From Tautonia marina (lineage in GTDB: Bacteria; Planctomycetota; Planctomycetia; Isosphaerales; Isosphaeraceae): a stretch of 64,000 nucleotides of DNA. The position numbers and the translations under genes were made by a program. Under the pieces are notes generated by a model. The model searched no databases. It saw only the letters and a program-made list of their open reading frames with translations, and was not told where the DNA came from. The stretch is from positions 434,001-498,000 of the forward strand of contig NZ_WEZF01000002.1 of assembly GCF_009177065.1 (NCBI RefSeq), written 5' to 3'. Below are positions 1 through 8,281 of the stretch, in pieces (the first letter of the stretch is position 1; every line of letters begins with the position of its first letter).

Positions 1-348
1 CGCGATCATGACCTCGTGTGCGTTCACGTCGAGGCGCCGGACGAGGCCAGTCACGAAGGCCGGGCCGACGCGAAGGTTGAGGCCCTGGAACGCATGGATC
101 AGGACATCGTCGGGCCACTTCGGGCGGCGCTCGAATCCTATGGCGAGTACCGACTCTTGATCTCTCCCGACCACTCAACCTTGCTGCGCACCAAGGCCCA
201 CGACCGCGCCCCGGTTCCCTGGGCATTGTGCGGTACGGGCCTTTCCGGATCGGGCAAGCCGTACGACGAGATCAGCGCGATGGAGGCTCAGGGCCCGTTC
301 CTGCCGCATGGTTGGCGGCTGATGGGAGATCACGTCCTGAAGCGTTGA
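1..348 (+). CDS. apgM: 2,3-bisphosphoglycerate-independent phosphoglycerate mutase, archaeal type (3' end only)
   Basis: The open frame runs in from the left edge and ends at a TGA at 346-348, so only about 115 C-terminal residues are present. It reads DHDLVCVHVEAPDEASHEG near its start and later 'ISPDHSTLLRTKAHDRAPVP'. These match the C-terminal metal-binding and catalytic stretches of the ApgM/alkaline-phosphatase superfamily mutases, which interconvert 3- and 2-phosphoglycerate in glycolysis and gluconeogenesis (family knowledge). The first visible ATG/GTG codons are internal and should not be taken as starts. A hairpin follows at 380-411. Confidence 0.85.
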   Translation, partial: RDHDLVCVHVEAPDEASHEGRADAKVEALERMDQDIVGPLRAALESYGEYRLLISPDHSTLLRTKAHDRAPVPWALCGTGLSGSGKPYDEISAMEAQGPFLPHGWRLMGDHVLKR

Positions 349-379
349 GCCAATCGCTCGATCTTTCCGCGGTGCGAGA

Positions 380-411
380 AAGCCCGGCCGATCGTGCGGA
401 TTGCCGGGCTT
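380..411 (+). terminator. Hairpin downstream of apgM
   Basis: AAGCCCGG (380-387) pairs perfectly with CCGGGCTT (404-411) around a 16-nt loop, 32 bases after the apgM stop. There is only a weak T stretch after it. Its position between apgM and lysC suggests a terminator, but this is inference. Confidence 0.4.
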
Positions 412-599
412 CCTTGGGGGAGTCGCGAGGCCCGAAGGCAACCGAGCGGATCGAGACGTCTGGAATCTTGGGGCTCAATCTGTCATCCTGTTACGCTCGC
501 CACGGTGGTCGCTGGGTGATGCCGACCACCTCCTCCCACCGATTCAATCCCCCCCCTGCCCGATCGAGCTGGAAGCAGACAGCGTAAGGAGAGCCTCCG

Positions 600-2411
600 T
601 TGCCCCTCGTGGTCCAGAAGTTCGGCGGCACGAGTGTCGCCGACGCGAACAAGATTCTTGCCGCCGCTCGACGGGCAATCCGAGCCCACCGGGAGGGGAA
701 GCAGGTCATCGTCGTGGTCTCGGCCCGGGGACACACGACGGACGAGTTGATCGCCCTGGCCAAGGAGATCAATGAGCAGCCCCCGGCGCGAGAGATGGAC
801 ATGCTCCTCTCGACCGGCGAACAGGTGAGCGTCGCCCTGATGGCGATGGCCATTCAGGCGCTCGGCGTGCCGGCGATCAGCTTCACCGGGGCTCAAATCG
901 GGATCGTGACCGACAGCTACCATACGAAGGCCCGCATCCGGAACATCTCGACCGATCGGCTCCAGGCGGCGCTGGATGAGGGGAAAATCGCGATCGTCGC
1001 TGGTTTTCAGGGGGTGGACGAGCACTACAACATCACCACCCTGGGACGGGGAGGGTCGGATACGACGGCCGTAGCCCTGGCGGCGGTCCTCGGGGCCGAT
1101 GCCTGCGAGATCTACACCGACGTCGACGGCGTTTACACCACCGACCCGAGGATCGTGCCCGAGGCGCGGAAGATCGACCGCATCAGCTATGATGAAATGC
1201 TTGAACTAGCGAGTCTCGGCGCGGGAGTGATGCACTCGCGCTCGATCGAGTTCGCCAAGAAATTCGGCGTGCCGATTCAGGTCCGCAGCGCGATGGCCGA
1301 CGCTCCGGGAACCTGGATCGTGGCCGAGCAAGACGCGAGATTCATCGGTGCGAGCGTCACCGGAGCCGCTCTGGCCAGGGATGAGGCTCGGGTGACGGTG
1401 CTCGGGATGCCCGATCGGCCGGGGGTGGTTCATGCCCTGTTCCGTCATATCGCCGAGGCGAATATCGTCGTCGATATGATCGTCCAGAACGTGGCGACCG
1501 AAGGCCAGACGGAGGTCAGCTTTACGGTTTCCGGAGGGGATCTGGCCGAGACGTTGATCGTGACCGAACGAGCCGCGAAGGAGATTGGCGCCGGCAAGGT
1601 CACTTACGATTCGAAGGTGGCCAAGGTGTCGGTCGTCGGTCTCGGGATGCGGGTGCACACGGGAGTGGCCCAGGAGATGTTCAAAGCCCTTGGCGAAGCC
1701 GGGGTGAACATCCAGATGATCACGACGAGCGAAATCAAGATCAGCGTTCTCGTTGAGCGATCCGAAGCCGCCCAGGCGCTTCGAGCGGTGCATCGGGCAT
1801 TTGAACTCGACCGGACCCGAGAGGATCACCGAATTGAATTTATCCCCCGTCGCGGCCAGTCCAGCGAAGGAAGCCCCCTGGCGAGTTCCGAGGAGAGTTC
1901 GCTGATCGGCAGTCTGAGCGGGATGGAAGATCTGGTGGTCTCGGGTGTCGATCTCGATGAGCAGCAGGCCCGAGTCACCCTGCTCAACGTACCGGATCAG
2001 CCCGGTTACGCCGCGAAGGTGTTTCAAGCGATTGCCGAGGTGGGCGTGAACGTGGATATGATCGTCCAGAACGTTCGCAGCGTCTCGGGCGATACGCGGC
2101 TCTCGATCACCGTGCCCAGGGGAGACGCCACCCGGGCGGCTCGGGCCGCCGCCGGCGCGGTCGGCGACCCCGGTGACGTGCTGGTCGAACCGGCCATGGC
2201 CAAGCTCTCGGTGTCCGGAATCGGGATGCGGACGCATACGGGAGTCGCCACCCGGATGTTCGGCGCCCTGGCCGAGGCCGGCATCAACATCGCCTTGATC
2301 AACACGAGCGAGGTCCGGGTCAATGTGCTGACCGACATCGATCGCGGGCGCGAGGGGCTTGCAACCCTGGGCAAGGCGTTTGATCTGTCGATCGAATCGG
2401 GCCGGGCTTGA
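600..2411 (+). CDS. lysC: Aspartate kinase with four ACT domains
   Basis: Phosphorylates L-aspartate in the first step towards lysine, threonine, methionine and diaminopimelate. The start is a TTG at 600 with AAGGAGA 8 bases upstream. The kinase domain (about 1-245) has KFGGTSVAD at 7-15, a GRGGSDTTA motif at 149-157 and TDVDGVYTTDPR at 173-184. Two ACT pairs follow, about 262-405 and 455-598. Each pair contains the repeated pattern DRPGV/DQPGY, VDMIVQNV, GMRxHTGVA and INTSE/ITTSE. At 603 residues it is about 200 longer than the usual LysC of about 400, because the regulatory region is duplicated, as in the cyanobacterial four-ACT enzymes. A ligand-poor linker at about 410-445 separates the pairs. 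No other lysine or threonine gene is adjacent. Confidence 0.96.
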   Translation: MPLVVQKFGGTSVADANKILAAARRAIRAHREGKQVIVVVSARGHTTDELIALAKEINEQPPAREMDMLLSTGEQVSVALMAMAIQALGVPAISFTGAQIGIVTDSYHTKARIRNISTDRLQAALDEGKIAIVAGFQGVDEHYNITTLGRGGSDTTAVALAAVLGADACEIYTDVDGVYTTDPRIVPEARKIDRISYDEMLELASLGAGVMHSRSIEFAKKFGVPIQVRSAMADAPGTWIVAEQDARFIGASVTGAALARDEARVTVLGMPDRPGVVHALFRHIAEANIVVDMIVQNVATEGQTEVSFTVSGGDLAETLIVTERAAKEIGAGKVTYDSKVAKVSVVGLGMRVHTGVAQEMFKALGEAGVNIQMITTSEIKISVLVERSEAAQALRAVHRAFELDRTREDHRIEFIPRRGQSSEGSPLASSEESSLIGSLSGMEDLVVSGVDLDEQQARVTLLNVPDQPGYAAKVFQAIAEVGVNVDMIVQNVRSVSGDTRLSITVPRGDATRAARAAAGAVGDPGDVLVEPAMAKLSVSGIGMRTHTGVATRMFGALAEAGINIALINTSEVRVNVLTDIDRGREGLATLGKAFDLSIESGRA

Positions 2412-2567
2412 AGCGTTTCCGTGCTTGGCGCGGGGCGCGAGCATCGGTCTAATTTTCTTTCAAGTCGTCGGCCCGAATCCGGGTTGGGCGAAGATCGCGG
2501 GCCGGCGACGGTTGCGGATCGGATCACGACCATTCATCGAAGGTATTGAAAGGACAAGGCGAACCTC

Positions 2568-3830
2568 GTGGCACGCGACAAGGTGGTGCTGGCATACAGC
2601 GGTGGGCTGGATACGTCGGTCGCCGTGAAATGGATCAACGAGACGTATGGGCTCGATGTGATCGCGTACACCTGCGACCTGGGCCAGGGGCAGGACATCG
2701 AGGCCATTCGAGACAAGGCCCTGCGCACCGGAGCGGTCGAGGCGATCGCCGAGGACGTGCGGAATCTGTTCGTCGATTACTTCGCCTTTCCCTCGCTCAT
2801 GGCCGGGGCGTTGTACGAGGGGAAATACCCGCTCGCCACGGCGCTGGGTCGGCCGCTCATCGCGCAGCGAATGATTCAGGTGGCGCGCGACCACGGCGCG
2901 GTGGCTGTGGCACACGGCTGCACGGGCAAGGGAAACGACCAGGTTCGCTTTGATGTGACCTTCCAGACCCTTGCACCGGATCTGAAAATCATCGCTCCGG
3001 TTCGTGAATGGAAGTGGACGCGGACCGAGGAGCTGAAGTACGCCGCCGATCACGGCATCGAGGTCGAGGCGACGAAGGAGAAAATCTTCAGCACCGACCA
3101 GAATCTCTGGGGCCGCTCGATCGAGGCGGGAGTGCTGGAAGACCCCTGGGTCGAACCGCCTCCGGAAACCTTCCAGTGGACGGTCGATCCGCTCAAGGCC
3201 CCCGATGAACCCGAGGTGGTCGAGATCACCTTCGACCAGGGGCGGCCCGTGGCCCTCAACGGTGTGGAAACCGATGGGGTCGAGCTGATCGAGAAACTCA
3301 ACGCGATCGCCGGCAAGCATGGCGTGGGGCGTGTCGATCATATCGAGAACCGCCTGGTCGGCATCAAGTCTCGAGAGATTTACGAGGCCCCCGCCGCCTA
3401 CGTCTTGCACGAGGCCCACCGGGAAATCGAGTTCCTCACGCTCTCGAAGGATGCCCTGCGGTTCAAGACCCACGTGAGCCAGGCCTACGGCGACCTGATC
3501 TACAATGGTCTCTGGTTCAGCGCCTTGCATCAGGATTTAATGGCCTTCGTCGCGTCGAACCAACAGTATGTGTCGGGGGTCGCCCGGATCAAACTGTATA
3601 AAGGTTCGGCGATGATCGTGGGACGCAAGAGCGAACATAGCCTCTATCGTCATGAACTGGCGACCTATGAGGAAGGGGACCAGTACGACGCCTCGGCAGC
3701 ACTCGGGTTCATCACGATCCACGGCCTTGGGCAGAAGACCCAGGCTCAGCATCAAATGCTCAAAGGGCCAGGCGGGAGCCGTCGGATGGAGCTGCCGAGC
3801 ATCATCCCGCCGCGGAAATCCGACAGTTGA
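2568..3830 (+). CDS. argG: Argininosuccinate synthase
   Basis: Joins citrulline and aspartate with ATP to argininosuccinate in arginine synthesis. The start is GTG at 2568, with AAAGG/AAGG sequences 9-14 bases upstream. The N-terminus carries the PP-loop SGGLDTS at 11-17, followed by 'CDLGQGQDIE' and 'AHGCTGKGNDQVRFD', both diagnostic of the family. At 420 residues it is a normal length. It follows lysC after a 156 bp gap, which I could not resolve as co-transcribed or separate. A strong hairpin directly follows the stop codon. Confidence 0.97.
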   Translation: MARDKVVLAYSGGLDTSVAVKWINETYGLDVIAYTCDLGQGQDIEAIRDKALRTGAVEAIAEDVRNLFVDYFAFPSLMAGALYEGKYPLATALGRPLIAQRMIQVARDHGAVAVAHGCTGKGNDQVRFDVTFQTLAPDLKIIAPVREWKWTRTEELKYAADHGIEVEATKEKIFSTDQNLWGRSIEAGVLEDPWVEPPPETFQWTVDPLKAPDEPEVVEITFDQGRPVALNGVETDGVELIEKLNAIAGKHGVGRVDHIENRLVGIKSREIYEAPAAYVLHEAHREIEFLTLSKDALRFKTHVSQAYGDLIYNGLWFSALHQDLMAFVASNQQYVSGVARIKLYKGSAMIVGRKSEHSLYRHELATYEEGDQYDASAALGFITIHGLGQKTQAQHQMLKGPGGSRRMELPSIIPPRKSDS

Positions 3831-3833
3831 ATC

Positions 3834-3886
3834 GAATCGGGCCGACCGCGCAAATGCAAATGGCCGAGGTCGGCCCGTCTCGATTC
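3834..3886. terminator. Bidirectional terminator between argG and dtd
   Basis: CGGGCCGACC (3838-3847) pairs perfectly with GGTCGGCCCG (3868-3877). The stem is extended by GAATCG at 3834-3839 against CGATTC at 3881-3886, with a small bulge. It lies in the 82 bp gap between two convergent genes and so can serve both. Confidence 0.6.
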
Positions 3887-3912
3887 TCGGCTGGGATCAG
3901 GGAAGTTGCTGA

Positions 3913-4362
3913 TCAGAATGTCTTCCGACTGTCGAGCAAGAGGGTGACCGGCCCCTCATTAACGAGCGAGACGTTCATCATCGCTCGGAAGGTTCCCGTG
4001 GCGACGGGAAGGCCGAGCGCGGCGATCCGGTCGCAAAGCACCTGGTAAAGGCGTTCGGCCTCACCCGGATCGGCGGCGGCGTCGAAGCTGGGGCGGCGGC
4101 CTTTGCGGCAGTCGCCGAAGAGGGTGAACTGGCTGACGACGAGGACGGAGCCGCCGACCTCGCCGACGGATCGATTCATCTTGCCAAGTTCATCCTCGAA
4201 GGCGCGGAGGCCAACGATCTTCTCGGCGAGCCAGTCGGCATCGGCCTCGGTGTCCCCTTTGCCGACGCCGAGCAGGATAAGCCACCCACGATCGATCTGG
4301 CCGACGAGGGAGCCGTCAACCTCGACGGAGGCCTGGGAAACGCGCTGCAGAACGGCTCGCAT
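3913..4362 (-). CDS. dtd: D-aminoacyl-tRNA deacylase
   Basis: Hydrolyses D-amino acids wrongly attached to tRNA. The 149-residue protein has the typical [17 protein letters not shown] start, the catalytic SQFTLFGD motif at about 98-105 and NEGPVT near the C-terminus (usual consensus NxGPVT). Length is normal. GGAG lies 7 bases before the ATG. The start lies 47 bp inside the 3' end of the upstream membrane protein gene, so the two are probably translated from one message with asnB. Confidence 0.95.
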   Translation of the reverse strand: MRAVLQRVSQASVEVDGSLVGQIDRGWLILLGVGKGDTEADADWLAEKIVGLRAFEDELGKMNRSVGEVGGSVLVVSQFTLFGDCRKGRRPSFDAAADPGEAERLYQVLCDRIAALGLPVATGTFRAMMNVSLVNEGPVTLLLDSRKTF

Positions 4363-4807
4363 GAGGGAACTCCGAAATCACTCGGACGCATTCGGGGATT
4401 CGGGCGTAGTACCCTCGGGCTCCTCGACCGATCCAGAACAAGGTCAACGGCAAGGCGAAGACGTTCCCGACGAGGATCAGGAATAACCCATACGTCCACG
4501 CCCAGGGACGCCTCGGCAGGAAGGGCCCCACGGCAAAGGTCGCTGCAATGGCCAGGCACAGGGCGGCGATAGACGGCAGGGCATGGTGATCAGGCCGATC
4601 GGCGGGGGCACGGAGCACTCCGAATTGCCAGTCCATCGCGACGACCAGCCCCAGACCACCGTACAGGACAGCAATGAGCAGACAATAACTCGCGTAAGCG
4701 ACGTACACCCAGGGCAGTCGATTACGATCCACGACACCACGATCGCCGACCGACCGTGGTGCTTCATAGGGATTTTCGTGTTCGGTCGGGGCAGTCGGTC
4801 GATTCAT
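4316..4807 (-). CDS. Small membrane protein with N-terminal NPYEAP motif
   Basis: Unknown function. The 163-residue product begins with a short hydrophilic tail containing ENPYEAP. I have often seen this motif in planctomycete membrane proteins of unknown role. Three to four hydrophobic segments follow: about 33-57, 80-98 and 104-125. The C-terminus is basic and hydrophilic and overlaps dtd by 47 bp. It starts 20 bp after the asnB stop, so asnB, this gene and dtd look like one operon. No recognisable catalytic motif is seen. Confidence 0.7.
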   Translation of the reverse strand: MNRPTAPTEHENPYEAPRSVGDRGVVDRNRLPWVYVAYASYCLLIAVLYGGLGLVVAMDWQFGVLRAPADRPDHHALPSIAALCLAIAATFAVGPFLPRRPWAWTYGLFLILVGNVFALPLTLFWIGRGARGYYARIPECVRVISEFPHASRSAARFPGLRRG

Positions 4808-4827
4808 GGCAGGCTCGTTGCCGATCG

Positions 4828-6843
4828 TCAGACCGCGATCGGCAACGTTGTCTCACCATTGGACCGGATCTTGTAGTGTCCGGGAAGGCGGTTGCCGGCA
4901 TACTGGGGGGCTTCCCAGGTGGGAAGCTCGCAGAGGCCGCCGCTGATGTAAAGGTGGTGCCAAAGCTGCGTGGCGACCACGGAGGTCAGGCCGATCTGCA
5001 TGATGAGCCGGCGAGGGGTGATCCGGGGGATGCGAGTCTGCCAGGCACGCTCTCGGGCCACGGCCTCGGGGTCGAAATAGCCGGTTGCGCGGAGGGATTC
5101 GGGGCTCAGAAGCTGATCGACCCAGGCCGGTCGGTGAGGGCCAAGGAAGGTCGGCGCGAACGAGGCGCGGAACATTGTCTTCGGTCGGCCGGCGATCTGA
5201 GGGGGGAGCGTCCGCTCGGCGACCTTGCGCAAGAGCCACTTCTCGGTCTTGCCGCGGAGCTTGTACTCGGGGGCGATCCGGGTGGCAAAGGCGGTCACAT
5301 CCTCGTCGAGGAAGGGATAGCGCGTCTCGACGGAGGAGTGCATCGCGATCCGGTCCCCCTTGGGAATCATCAGGAGGCCGGCAAGCATGACCTTGTAGCC
5401 GACATAAAGCGACTGGTTCAGGGGTGCCCATCGCTTCATGTTCGGATTGGTCAGGTCGAGGTCGGAGAAGGCATGGTGATCGCCGAGGCGGTCCCACATC
5501 TCCCGGCTGTAAACGAGCTGGGTCGATTGAGAGATGGCCTCAAACATATCTTGCTGAATCGGGCGTGTGCCCTGCATCGCCTCGACGGCCGAAGGGCGCC
5601 GGGCATTCCGACCGCCGAGGACCCGGAACATCAGCTCGCGGCCGAAGTTCATCGGGCCCCGTCCGAAGCGGCGGAAGTTCTGGTCGCGCATCTGCTGGAA
5701 CTTGAACCAGGCATAGCCGGCGAAGGCTTCGTCGGCCCCCTCGCCGGTCAGGGCGACTTTATAGCCTTCGTTGTGGACGGCCCCGGCCAGGCGCATCAGG
5801 CAGGCGCACGAGGTGTCGAAGACCGGTCCCTCGGCGGCCACAACGAGTTCGGGATACGCCTCGGCAATCTTGGCCCGGTCCATGATGACGGTGGTCAACG
5901 GCGAGCCGAGCACTCGGGCTGCCTCGGTTGACTGCGAGCGTTCGTCGGGACCAGCGCGGTCGAGGCCGATCGTGAACGACGGCACGGCGCTCCCCCGATG
6001 GCGAGAACTGAGGCCGAGGACGACCGTCGAATCAAGCCCCCCGCTGATGTAGCTGACGACCGGGACATCACCCCGGAGCCGACGCTCGACCGACTGCCGG
6101 AGCAAGGCTTCCAGCTCGTCGACAAGGGGCTCGGTGTCGTCCATCCGGAGTTCGTCGCCGGCATCGGGAAAGTCGAGGTCCCAGTATTGCTTCAGCTCGA
6201 CCCGGCCGTCGTGGACCCTGAGATAGTGGCCCGGCGGGATCGACTTGACCCCCTCGAAGAAGGTACGGGTCGTCCCGGCGCAGAAGAAGGTGAACAGGTG
6301 GTCGATCCCCTTCGGATCAGGGCGTGCCTCAACCAGCCCCGATCGGAGCAACGCCTTGATCTCGGAGCCCCAGAGGAGCCAGCCATCACGTTCCACATAG
6401 TAGAGCGGGGCGATGCCGACGCGGTCGCGTCCAAGAATCAAGGTTCGGCTTTTGCGGTCCCAGAGGGAGACGGCGAACTGCCCCTTGGCCTTCTCGAACA
6501 TCCCCTCGCCGAAGTCTTCGTAGAGGTGGACCCAGAGTTCGGTGTCGCATCGCGTGGCGGGACGATGGCCTCGGGCGACGATCTCTCGATAAAGCTCGGG
6601 ATATTCGAACAGCTCACCGTTGAAGGCAACCCAGACGGTTTGGTCTTCGTTGCAGAGGGGTTGGCGGCCTCCGGAGAGGTCGACGATCGAGAGCCGTCGA
6701 GCCCCCAGAGCCAGGCCGGGTTCGAGGTGGACGTGCTCGTCGTCGGGGCCTCGGTGGGCGATGGCGTCGGTCATTGCCCGGAGACGGTCTTCGGGAAACG
6801 AACGCTGGGCACGAAGATCGAATGCGCCGGCGATTCCGCACAT
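4828..6843 (-). CDS. asnB: Asparagine synthase (glutamine-hydrolysing)
   Basis: Makes asparagine, or amidates a related carboxylate, using glutamine and ATP. Cys2 of MCGIAG is the glutaminase nucleophile. The class II glutaminase domain covers about 1-210, with RGPD at 31-34 and FNGE at 74-77. The synthetase domain has its PP-loop SGGLDS at 267-272 and 'TGEGADEAFAGY' further on. The length of 671 is in the range of the AsnB subgroup that is longer than E. coli AsnB. GGGGAGGA lies 10 bases before the ATG. Because several AsnB paralogues amidate cell-wall or secondary metabolites, the true acceptor is not certain. Confidence 0.93.
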   Translation of the reverse strand: MCGIAGAFDLRAQRSFPEDRLRAMTDAIAHRGPDDEHVHLEPGLALGARRLSIVDLSGGRQPLCNEDQTVWVAFNGELFEYPELYREIVARGHRPATRCDTELWVHLYEDFGEGMFEKAKGQFAVSLWDRKSRTLILGRDRVGIAPLYYVERDGWLLWGSEIKALLRSGLVEARPDPKGIDHLFTFFCAGTTRTFFEGVKSIPPGHYLRVHDGRVELKQYWDLDFPDAGDELRMDDTEPLVDELEALLRQSVERRLRGDVPVVSYISGGLDSTVVLGLSSRHRGSAVPSFTIGLDRAGPDERSQSTEAARVLGSPLTTVIMDRAKIAEAYPELVVAAEGPVFDTSCACLMRLAGAVHNEGYKVALTGEGADEAFAGYAWFKFQQMRDQNFRRFGRGPMNFGRELMFRVLGGRNARRPSAVEAMQGTRPIQQDMFEAISQSTQLVYSREMWDRLGDHHAFSDLDLTNPNMKRWAPLNQSLYVGYKVMLAGLLMIPKGDRIAMHSSVETRYPFLDEDVTAFATRIAPEYKLRGKTEKWLLRKVAERTLPPQIAGRPKTMFRASFAPTFLGPHRPAWVDQLLSPESLRATGYFDPEAVARERAWQTRIPRITPRRLIMQIGLTSVVATQLWHHLYISGGLCELPTWEAPQYAGNRLPGHYKIRSNGETTLPIAV

Positions 6844-7023
6844 GAAAGGATGTCCTCCCCTCTGGGGCTGCGGGGTTCAAGGCGGTCGGGTCGGATCGGA
6901 TCGGGCGATCGGCCAGCCCAACGGGGGGGAGGTGGGCCCGTCACGAATCGCGGGAAATCAGCACCGGAGCCAGGCGGCGGCGCGTGGCCAACCAGTATAC
7001 CAGGGAACCGAATCCGCGCGTGA

Positions 7024-7884
7024 TCAGGCCCCCGAAGTGGAGGACCAGCCCGCGAGCACCGAGGGGGACGTAGAACGGCACGGCGACGCTCCTCGATCAG
7101 AAGGGGATGCGACACGCAACGAGGCAATCACCAGAGCTTCCTCGGTTCCGGCCCGGACCGGGAGGCTGCGACGGCCGTCGCACAGGGCGCTTCGGCCGGC
7201 AAAGCGGTCGGGGATGCGGGGCATTAAAGGGACTCTGGTTTCCGTCTCGCCGCACTGATTGGCAAAAATGAAGGGAATGTCGAGATCCTGCGAAACGATC
7301 CGGGGGATCTCACCCGCAAGCGGCCCGAGGCGACCGTAAAGCCAGTTCGGTCGCCCCGAACGGCGATTGGCGAAATCGGGCCAGGCAGAGCCGACGACGG
7401 CCAGGTCGATCCGGCCCCGATAGTCGCTCCAAACCTTTCGGTAAATCATGTCCGCGCAGATGGCGAAGCCGACACGTCCCCAGGGGGTTTGCGCGATCAC
7501 CGGCTCGCGCCCTTTGCGAAAGCGGGTGCACTCCCAGAAGACGAGATGGCGCTTCCGGTAGACGCTGATGGAGCCGTCGGGACCGCAGAAGGCCAGGGAA
7601 TTATACAGATGCCCGGCGTGATGTTCGGCATATCCCGCGGCGATCCAGAGGCCCCAGCGTCGGCTTCGGTCCCGAAGCGCGGCCAGGGTCTTGCCTTCCC
7701 CGTTCTCGGCGATGCGGGGGTAATCGCCCCGAGAACAGTAACCGGTATTGAACAGCTCGGGCAAAACAGCCAGTTCAACACCTTCGTCCCGACATCGCGC
7801 GAGCGAGGAGTCGGCCCGATCCAGGTTGCCGGAGACATCCCCCGGCACGGATTGCATTTGAATCGCGGCGGCACGCAATTCCAC
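7024..7884 (-). CDS. Carbon-nitrogen hydrolase (nitrilase/amidase superfamily)
   Basis: Hydrolyses a C-N bond of an amide or nitrile; the substrate is unknown. I place the start at the GTG 7882-7884, which has GGGAGGG 8 bases upstream. The frame is open further upstream, but that extension reads as non-coding. The catalytic triad is visible as Glu43 in LPELFNTGY, Lys111 in YRKRHL and Cys143 in FAICADM. The 286-residue length fits the superfamily. It is followed, 180 bp later, by asnB on the same strand. A link through glutamine or ammonia metabolism is possible but speculative. Confidence 0.85.
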   Translation of the reverse strand: MELRAAAIQMQSVPGDVSGNLDRADSSLARCRDEGVELAVLPELFNTGYCSRGDYPRIAENGEGKTLAALRDRSRRWGLWIAAGYAEHHAGHLYNSLAFCGPDGSISVYRKRHLVFWECTRFRKGREPVIAQTPWGRVGFAICADMIYRKVWSDYRGRIDLAVVGSAWPDFANRRSGRPNWLYGRLGPLAGEIPRIVSQDLDIPFIFANQCGETETRVPLMPRIPDRFAGRSALCDGRRSLPVRAGTEEALVIASLRVASPSDRGASPCRSTSPSVLAGWSSTSGA

Positions 7885-8281
7885 GAGTCGGCCCTCCCAG
7901 GCCCGGACCGAGAGGAGAACCACGGACCTGGACACCCAGCCATCTGGGAACCAAGCCGCTGCGTCTTCTCGGTGTGATCGGTCGATCCCTGACCGGACTC
8001 GATTGTTCTCTTGGATGACGACGAGGGGGCGCCCTTCCAACCGTTGCGAGTCGGAACATCGGTTCCCAACGCGTTGTCGGTCGTAAGGCGTGGGGACTTT
8101 AATCGCTTTTCGAACCCCTGGCCAGAGCAACCGGTTGGGAAAGTGAACCGAGCGGATCGGGTGCGCTCTGGTCTGCGATCGCCTGTGGTGGCCGGTGGCG
8201 AACTGAGTGCCGAGATTGGTATGGTTCTGCCATTGCCCGCCGCGATTCGGTTCCCCAAACCCCAAGCCATCACGAGACGCG
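7885..8281. other. Gene-free divergent intergenic region
   Basis: This is 397 bp between the minus-strand amidase and the plus-strand antiporter. Open frames crossing it are extensions of the neighbouring genes without coding character. It should contain both promoters, but I could not find a convincing -35/-10 pair. No RNA gene is visible. Confidence 0.4.

Noticed and set aside
1206-2444. 412-codon open frame opposite lysC
   Set aside because: Shadow of the aspartate kinase; no recognisable protein features.
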